DNA from: Kordiimonadaceae bacterium
Lineage (GTDB): Bacteria > Pseudomonadota > Alphaproteobacteria > Sphingomonadales > Emcibacteraceae
Direction: 5' to 3'
Assembly: GCA_018699075.1 (NCBI GenBank)
Contig: JABIPV010000330.1
Location: 1-11,025, forward strand
Length of the DNA: 11,025 bases
Shown here: one piece after another, positions 7,087 through 11,025 of the stretch
How positions within the stretch are numbered: the first letter of the stretch is position 1
Layout of the letters: each line of letters starts with the position of its first letter
Notes under the pieces: model-generated
What the model was told of the DNA's origin: nothing
The model's database searches: none
What the model saw: the letters and a program-made list of their open reading frames with translations, nothing else
Made by a program: the position numbers and the translations under genes

Positions 7087-8553
7087 GCCAGGCTATCACT
7101 TTCCACACTTTCTTCATTAAACAAAAATGTGCACCTTCCAAAATATCAGCCTGAAAATTATAAAGCGGGCATAGTACATCTTGGTGTTGGTGCCTTCCAC
7201 CGGGCGCATCAGGCATGGTACACTCATCAAGTGCTTAATCAATTTGGTGGTGATTGGCGAATTACTGGCGTAAGCCTTCGTTCCGCAGGGGTCCGTGATA
7301 CCATGGCCGCGCAAGATTGCCTTTATACGGCATCCATCAAAGGAACAGGCGGCACTGACAATCATATCATCGGATCGATAGCTAAATTACTTGTGGCACC
7401 TGAAAATCCAGATGCCGTAATTGATGCCATAGCAAGTGCGCAAACCAAAGTCGTGACCTTGACCATTACGGAAAAAGGCTATTGTTTGAATAACAGTTCA
7501 GGGAAATTGGAACTGGATAACAAAGACATCAACTTTGATTTAAGCAATTTGCAATCTCCAAAAACTGGCATTGGATATTTAGTCGCCGCTGTGCAAAAAC
7601 GTATGATTGCAAATGGAGAAAATTTGACCATTATCAGCTGTGATAACCTTGCCAATAACGGCGCGAAACTTGAAGCCGCAGTGATGGGATTTGCAGGTGC
7701 AGTTGATGCTTCCTTAGCTAAATGGATTTGCGAACATGTCAGCTTCCCATCAACCATGGTTGACCGTATTGTCCCTGCTACGACCGCGGACGATAAAAGT
7801 GATGTCGCAAACGCCATCAGTGCAGAAGATCAAGCCTGCGTCATTACGGAACCCTTTACACAGTGGGTAATCGAAGAAAAATTCGCTGGTCCCGTCCCCC
7901 GTTGGGATAAAGTGGGTGCTACATATGTCAACGACGTTGAGCCCTTTGAAGACATGAAATTAAGATTACTTAACGCAAGCCATAGTACCATTGCATATTT
8001 GGGCTGTTTAGCGGGCTACGAAACAGTATTTGAAACAATTAGTGATCCAGCTTTTAAGGCCCTCATTAATCATATGATGACAAACGAACTTGCACCGACA
8101 CTCGATATGCCAAAAGGATTTGATGTTTCGGGATATTCGTCGAGCCTAATAGAACGTTTTTCAAATAGTGCCCTTCCCCATAAAACAAGACAAATCGCCA
8201 TGGATGGCAGTCAAAAAATACCACAAAGGATACTTCCGGCTTTAATAACACAACTAAATACGGGCGGTTCTATTGAAGGCTTAACTTTGGCTGTAGCCGC
8301 ATGGATGAGATATATTCAAGGTCATGAAGAGAACGGCGATATTTATATGGTTGATGATCCAATGTCCGAAACTTTCAAATCGGATTCATCTTTAAAAGGA
8401 GAAGAATACATCAATGCTATCCTTGGTATTGAAGATATATTCTCACCCGACCTAAAACAAAATGATCAACTAATACAAAAGCTTTTATTTTGGCATTATG
8501 AATTACAGAATAAAGGCGCCAAACAAACTGTGAAGGATCATTTTAATAAATGA
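7084..8553 (+). CDS. uxuB: Fructuronate reductase (mannitol dehydrogenase family)
   Basis: NAD-dependent polyol/sugar-acid dehydrogenase of 489 aa, predicted to reduce D-fructuronate to D-mannonate in the cytoplasm. It belongs to the polyol-specific long-chain dehydrogenases. The N-terminal Rossmann segment shows GVGAFHRAH (residues 34-42), followed by ITEKGY (128-133), SCDNLANNG (185-193) and VDRIVPATT (226-234). The catalytic core MKLRLLNASHS carries K292, N297 and H300, with the same spacing as the Lys-Asn-His set of mannitol 2-dehydrogenase. Sequence alone does not separate mannitol, fructuronate and tagaturonate enzymes. The call as UxuB rests on direct coupling to uxaC. Mannonate dehydratase (uxuA), the next step, is not in the window. 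Confidence 0.88.
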   Translation: MARLSLSTLSSLNKNVHLPKYQPENYKAGIVHLGVGAFHRAHQAWYTHQVLNQFGGDWRITGVSLRSAGVRDTMAAQDCLYTASIKGTGGTDNHIIGSIAKLLVAPENPDAVIDAIASAQTKVVTLTITEKGYCLNNSSGKLELDNKDINFDLSNLQSPKTGIGYLVAAVQKRMIANGENLTIISCDNLANNGAKLEAAVMGFAGAVDASLAKWICEHVSFPSTMVDRIVPATTADDKSDVANAISAEDQACVITEPFTQWVIEEKFAGPVPRWDKVGATYVNDVEPFEDMKLRLLNASHSTIAYLGCLAGYETVFETISDPAFKALINHMMTNELAPTLDMPKGFDVSGYSSSLIERFSNSALPHKTRQIAMDGSQKIPQRILPALITQLNTGGSIEGLTLAVAAWMRYIQGHEENGDIYMVDDPMSETFKSDSSLKGEEYINAILGIEDIFSPDLKQNDQLIQKLLFWHYELQNKGAKQTVKDHFNK

Positions 8554-8555
8554 TT

Positions 8556-8583
8556 TTAACATTCACTCTAAAATGTGTAAAAT
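8556..8583 (+). promoter_or_regulatory. Possible internal sigma-70 promoter before the DUF1080 gene
   Basis: In the 57-base gap after uxuB, TTAACA (8556-8561) and TAAAAT (8578-8583) are separated by 16 bases, each close to the -35 and -10 consensus. The gap is longer than the others in the cluster (23, -1 and 10 bases), so the last two genes may have an extra transcript. A strong ribosome site AAGGGAG (8594-8600) lies 10 bases before the next ATG. AT-rich gaps often give such matches by chance. Confidence 0.35.
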
Positions 8584-8610
8584 AATCCTATCAAAGGGAG
8601 AGACTACAAA

Positions 8611-9999
8611 ATGATAAAAAATTTAATTGCTGCCACATTGTTTTTTACAATGTCGTCCGGCATCGCAATGGCCCAGGATGGATGGAAAAACCTATTTGAC
8701 GGCGAAAGTTTAAAAGGGTGGAAACAAATTAATGGAACAGCAACTTATACTATTGAAAATGGTGAACTGATAGGCACAACCGTTTCAGGTTCCCCCAACA
8801 GTTTCATCAGAACCAATAAAGAATACGGCGATTTCATTTTAGAATTTGAAGCCAAATTAGATCATCCAATGAATTCAGGTGTTCAAATCAGAAGTTTGAG
8901 CAATAAAAATTACCGTGATGGCCGTGTCCATGGTTATCAAATTGAGCTCGATACAAGTCCACGTGCTTGGACAGCAGGTATTTATGACGAATCCCGTAGT
9001 GGCTGGCTCTATAGCTTATCCCGTAATAAGAAAGGCCGTGAAGCGTTCAAGCAAAATGACTGGAACCACATTCGCGTAGAAGCCATTGGTAATAGCCTGA
9101 GGACTTGGCTCAACGGTGTACCTGCAGCAAACCTTATTGATGATCAAACAGCAAAAGGTTTTATTGCTCTGCAAGTTCACAGTATTAGCGATGATGATAC
9201 GCCGGGACAAACGGTACGTTGGAAAAATATTCGCATCAAAACGGATGATTTAGAAGCATCACGTATCTATATGGGAGATGCGATTGAAGAATTTAACTAT
9301 GTTCCTAATTCATTATCCCCACGTCAAAAAGCAGAAGGTTGGGAACTGCTTTGGGACGGTAAAACCTCAAATGGTTGGATTGGTGCAAAAACAAAAGTCT
9401 TCCCAACTCAGGGATGGGAAATTAAAGATGGTGAATTAAGTGTTCTTTCATCGGGCGGTGCAGAATCAACAAATGGTGGTGACATTATTACTGAAGAAGA
9501 GTTTAGTAGTTTTGAACTGGAGCTTGATTTTAAAATTACTAAAGGCGCCAATAGCGGCATTAAGTATTTTGTTGATCCAGAACTTATGAAAGGTGACGGT
9601 TCAGCGATAGGATTAGAATTTCAAATACTTGATGATGTCAATCACCCTGATGCCAAATTAGGTGTAAAAGGCAACCGCACGGTTGGTTCACTTTATGATC
9701 TTATTACGGCCAGCAATTTAAGTGAGGAAGGTGTTAGTAACAAACGCTTTAACGGTATTGGTGAATGGAACCGTGCCCGCATTGTTGTCAATGGTCAACG
9801 CGTTGAACATTGGCTGAATAATTCAATGACACTCTCCTTTTATCGCCGCACGCAGACTTTCCGCGCTCTGGTGGCTTACAGTAAATATAAAGACTGGGAA
9901 AATTTTGGTGAATGGGAAAAAGGGCCGATTTTACTTCAAGATCACGGTGATCTTGTCTCATTTCGCAGCATAAAAATTAAAAATTTAGACAAAAAATAG
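8611..9999 (+). CDS. Secreted tandem DUF1080 (3-keto-disaccharide hydrolase-like) protein
   Basis: Exported protein of 462 aa with a Sec signal cut after AMA (residue 21). It contains two copies of the concanavalin-like DUF1080 fold (PF06439). Copy 1 spans about residues 24-210 (GWKNLFDGESLKGW, NSGVQIR, GYQIELD, WNHIRVEAIGN, WKNIRIK). Copy 2 spans about 243-459 (GWELLWDGKTSNGW, NSGIKYF, LEFQILDD, WNRARIVVNGQ, FRSIKIK). Corresponding motifs occur in the same order, so this is an internal duplication. Family members have been described as cleaving 3-keto-sugar glycosides by elimination, acting on substrates oxidised by a Gfo/Idh/MocA enzyme. The gene 10 bases downstream is such an oxidoreductase with a Tat signal, so both products would meet in the periplasm. 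A carbohydrate-binding role for one copy is possible. The substrate is unknown. Confidence 0.88.
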   Translation: MIKNLIAATLFFTMSSGIAMAQDGWKNLFDGESLKGWKQINGTATYTIENGELIGTTVSGSPNSFIRTNKEYGDFILEFEAKLDHPMNSGVQIRSLSNKNYRDGRVHGYQIELDTSPRAWTAGIYDESRSGWLYSLSRNKKGREAFKQNDWNHIRVEAIGNSLRTWLNGVPAANLIDDQTAKGFIALQVHSISDDDTPGQTVRWKNIRIKTDDLEASRIYMGDAIEEFNYVPNSLSPRQKAEGWELLWDGKTSNGWIGAKTKVFPTQGWEIKDGELSVLSSGGAESTNGGDIITEEEFSSFELELDFKITKGANSGIKYFVDPELMKGDGSAIGLEFQILDDVNHPDAKLGVKGNRTVGSLYDLITASNLSEEGVSNKRFNGIGEWNRARIVVNGQRVEHWLNNSMTLSFYRRTQTFRALVAYSKYKDWENFGEWEKGPILLQDHGDLVSFRSIKIKNLDKK

Positions 10000-10009
10000 G
10001 AAGACAAAC

Positions 10010-11025
10010 ATGAGTATTTCAAGAAGAAAGTTTCTCGAAACATCTGCCTTAACCGCGGCGGGCGCTTTGGCCATGTCAGCGAGCAGTTATGCCCGTGTCA
10101 TTGGTGCAAACGACCGTGTGAATTTAGGTTTTATGGGAACAAACAGCCGCGGCTGGGGACTAATTGATAGTTTCATGATGGACGGTAATATAAACATTAC
10201 CCACCTTTGTGATGTGGACAGTCGCGTAATTGAAAAAACCTCTGCAAAAATTAAAGGCTTGGGTCATGACAATCTAACCACCAATAGCGACATTCGTAAA
10301 ACCTTGGACAGCAGTGATCTTGATGCGATTGTTATTGCAGCACCCGATCATTGGCATGCGACAGCGGGCGTTATGGCTCTTCAAGCAGATAAGCATGTCT
10401 ATGTTGAAAAGCCACTGAGTCAAAACCCCCATGAAGGTGAGATTTTCATCGAAGCGCAAAAGAAATACGGCAAAGTAGTTCAAATGGGTAATCAACAACG
10501 TTCTGCTGAGGAAACTATTGAACTGGTTGATTTGATCCGTGGTGGCATTATCGGTAAAGCGTACCGTGCTGAAACATGGTACGGCAATGGCCGCGGCACT
10601 ATTGGAAATGGAAAAGTTGCGGATGTTCCAGATTGGCTTAATTGGGAAATGTGGCAAGGTCCCGCCGCACGTACAGAATACCGTGATAATCTGGTTCATT
10701 ATAATTGGCATTGGTTCTGGCATTGGGGCACAGGTGAGCTTTGTAATAATGCTTGTCATGAACTTGACATTGCGCGTTGGGCACTCGATGTTGAATTCCC
10801 AACAAAAGTATCTGTAACAGGGTCAAGGGATCATTTTGAAGGCGATGATTGGGAAATGTACGATACCATTGATGCCCGTTATGATTATGAAGGAGGGAAG
10901 TCCATTTCATGGGCTGGTTATAGCTGCAACCGTATTCGACGTTTCAATCGCGAACGCGGTACAATTATCATGGGATCCAAAGGGTATGCCATCGTTGACC
11001 GTGAAGGTTATGAAATATACGATTC
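10010..11025 (+). CDS. Tat-exported Gfo/Idh/MocA oxidoreductase (3' end outside window)
   Basis: NAD(P)-dependent oxidoreductase, predicted periplasmic. The first 338 residues are present; the frame is open to the window end. The N-terminus is a twin-arginine signal (SRRKFLE, R5/R6, then an Ala-rich stretch with likely cut after SYA at residue 28). A Rossmann segment follows (VNLGFMGTNSRGWG, 37-50), then VIAAPDHWH (108-116), the family motif EKP (133-135), VVQMGNQQR, and the catalytic-domain segment CHELDIARWAL with H250 and D253. The Trp/His-rich stretch at residues 230-239 is common in this exported subfamily. Members often carry tightly bound cofactor, which suits work outside the cytoplasm. 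GGAAG overlapping the DUF1080 stop is the ribosome site. Paired with the DUF1080 protein, a sugar C3-oxidising role is likely but not proven. Confidence 0.9.
   Translation, partial: MSISRRKFLETSALTAAGALAMSASSYARVIGANDRVNLGFMGTNSRGWGLIDSFMMDGNINITHLCDVDSRVIEKTSAKIKGLGHDNLTTNSDIRKTLDSSDLDAIVIAAPDHWHATAGVMALQADKHVYVEKPLSQNPHEGEIFIEAQKKYGKVVQMGNQQRSAEETIELVDLIRGGIIGKAYRAETWYGNGRGTIGNGKVADVPDWLNWEMWQGPAARTEYRDNLVHYNWHWFWHWGTGELCNNACHELDIARWALDVEFPTKVSVTGSRDHFEGDDWEMYDTIDARYDYEGGKSISWAGYSCNRIRRFNRERGTIIMGSKGYAIVDREGYEIYD

Noticed and set aside
8559..8576. ACATT/AATGT short inverted repeat after uxuB as a terminator
   Set aside because: The stem is only 5 bp, AT-rich, with an 8-base loop and no T run, and the cluster continues 57 bases later.
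10697..10726. Aromatic-rich run (HYNWHWFWHW) in the oxidoreductase as something novel
   Set aside because: A similar Trp/His-rich segment is, as I recall, usual in exported members of this family.
10274..10910. Open frames opposite the oxidoreductase
   Set aside because: They lie over a clear Gfo/Idh/MocA reading frame running from 10010 to the window end and carry no recognisable domain or ribosome site.
1..11025. CRISPR arrays, tRNA/rRNA genes, insertion sequences, phage or toxin-antitoxin genes
   Set aside because: No spaced repeats, tRNA-like cloverleafs, transposase frames or terminal inverted repeats were seen on either strand.

Overview
The window looks like chromosomal DNA from a free-living Gram-negative bacterium. 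It encodes a lipoprotein, a Sec-exported sulfatase, a Sec-exported DUF1080 protein and a Tat-exported oxidoreductase. The acetyl-CoA synthetase resembles the proteobacterial type, and the uronate isomerase has the long (471 aa) SPHGHTDP form I associate with Alphaproteobacteria. A moderately AT-rich marine alphaproteobacterium is my best guess, but the taxonomy is an inference with low certainty. Coding density is high and the longest non-coding stretch is about 175 bases (4022-4196).

Layout. (1) Positions 1-1253 (+) hold the 3' two thirds of acs, acetyl-CoA synthetase. (2) Positions 1258-2373 (-) hold a lipoprotein with a transglutaminase-like Cys-His-Asp domain followed by TPR repeats. It converges on acs with only 4 bases between the stop codons. 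(3) Positions 2474-4021 (-) hold a two-gene unit: a small PepSY-type membrane protein, then 12 bases later an ACMSD-like amidohydrolase. A perfect 10-bp hairpin at 2401-2426 follows it. (4) Positions 4022-4196 are a divergent control region with three symmetric elements, one of which resembles operators of FadR-type GntR hexuronate regulators. (5) From 4197 to the window end (+) lies a catabolic gene cluster: sulfatase, uxaC (uronate isomerase), uxuB (fructuronate reductase), a secreted tandem DUF1080 protein and a Tat-exported Gfo/Idh/MocA oxidoreductase cut off by the window end.

How the genes may work together. The plus-strand cluster reads as a degradation pathway for a sulfated, uronate-containing glycan or glycoside. 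The exported sulfatase would remove sulfate. The Tat-exported oxidoreductase and the DUF1080 protein could form a periplasmic pair that oxidises a sugar to a 3-keto form and cleaves the glycosidic bond by elimination rather than classical hydrolysis. Released uronate would be isomerised by UxaC and reduced by UxuB in the cytoplasm towards mannonate. Mannonate dehydratase (uxuA), KDG kinase and a transporter are not in the window. The two unusual points are the sulfatase active-site motif, which reads C-S-S-S-R where C-x-P/A-x-R is expected, and the pairing of a uronate pathway with a putative keto-sugar lyase system. The substrate cannot be read from the sequence.
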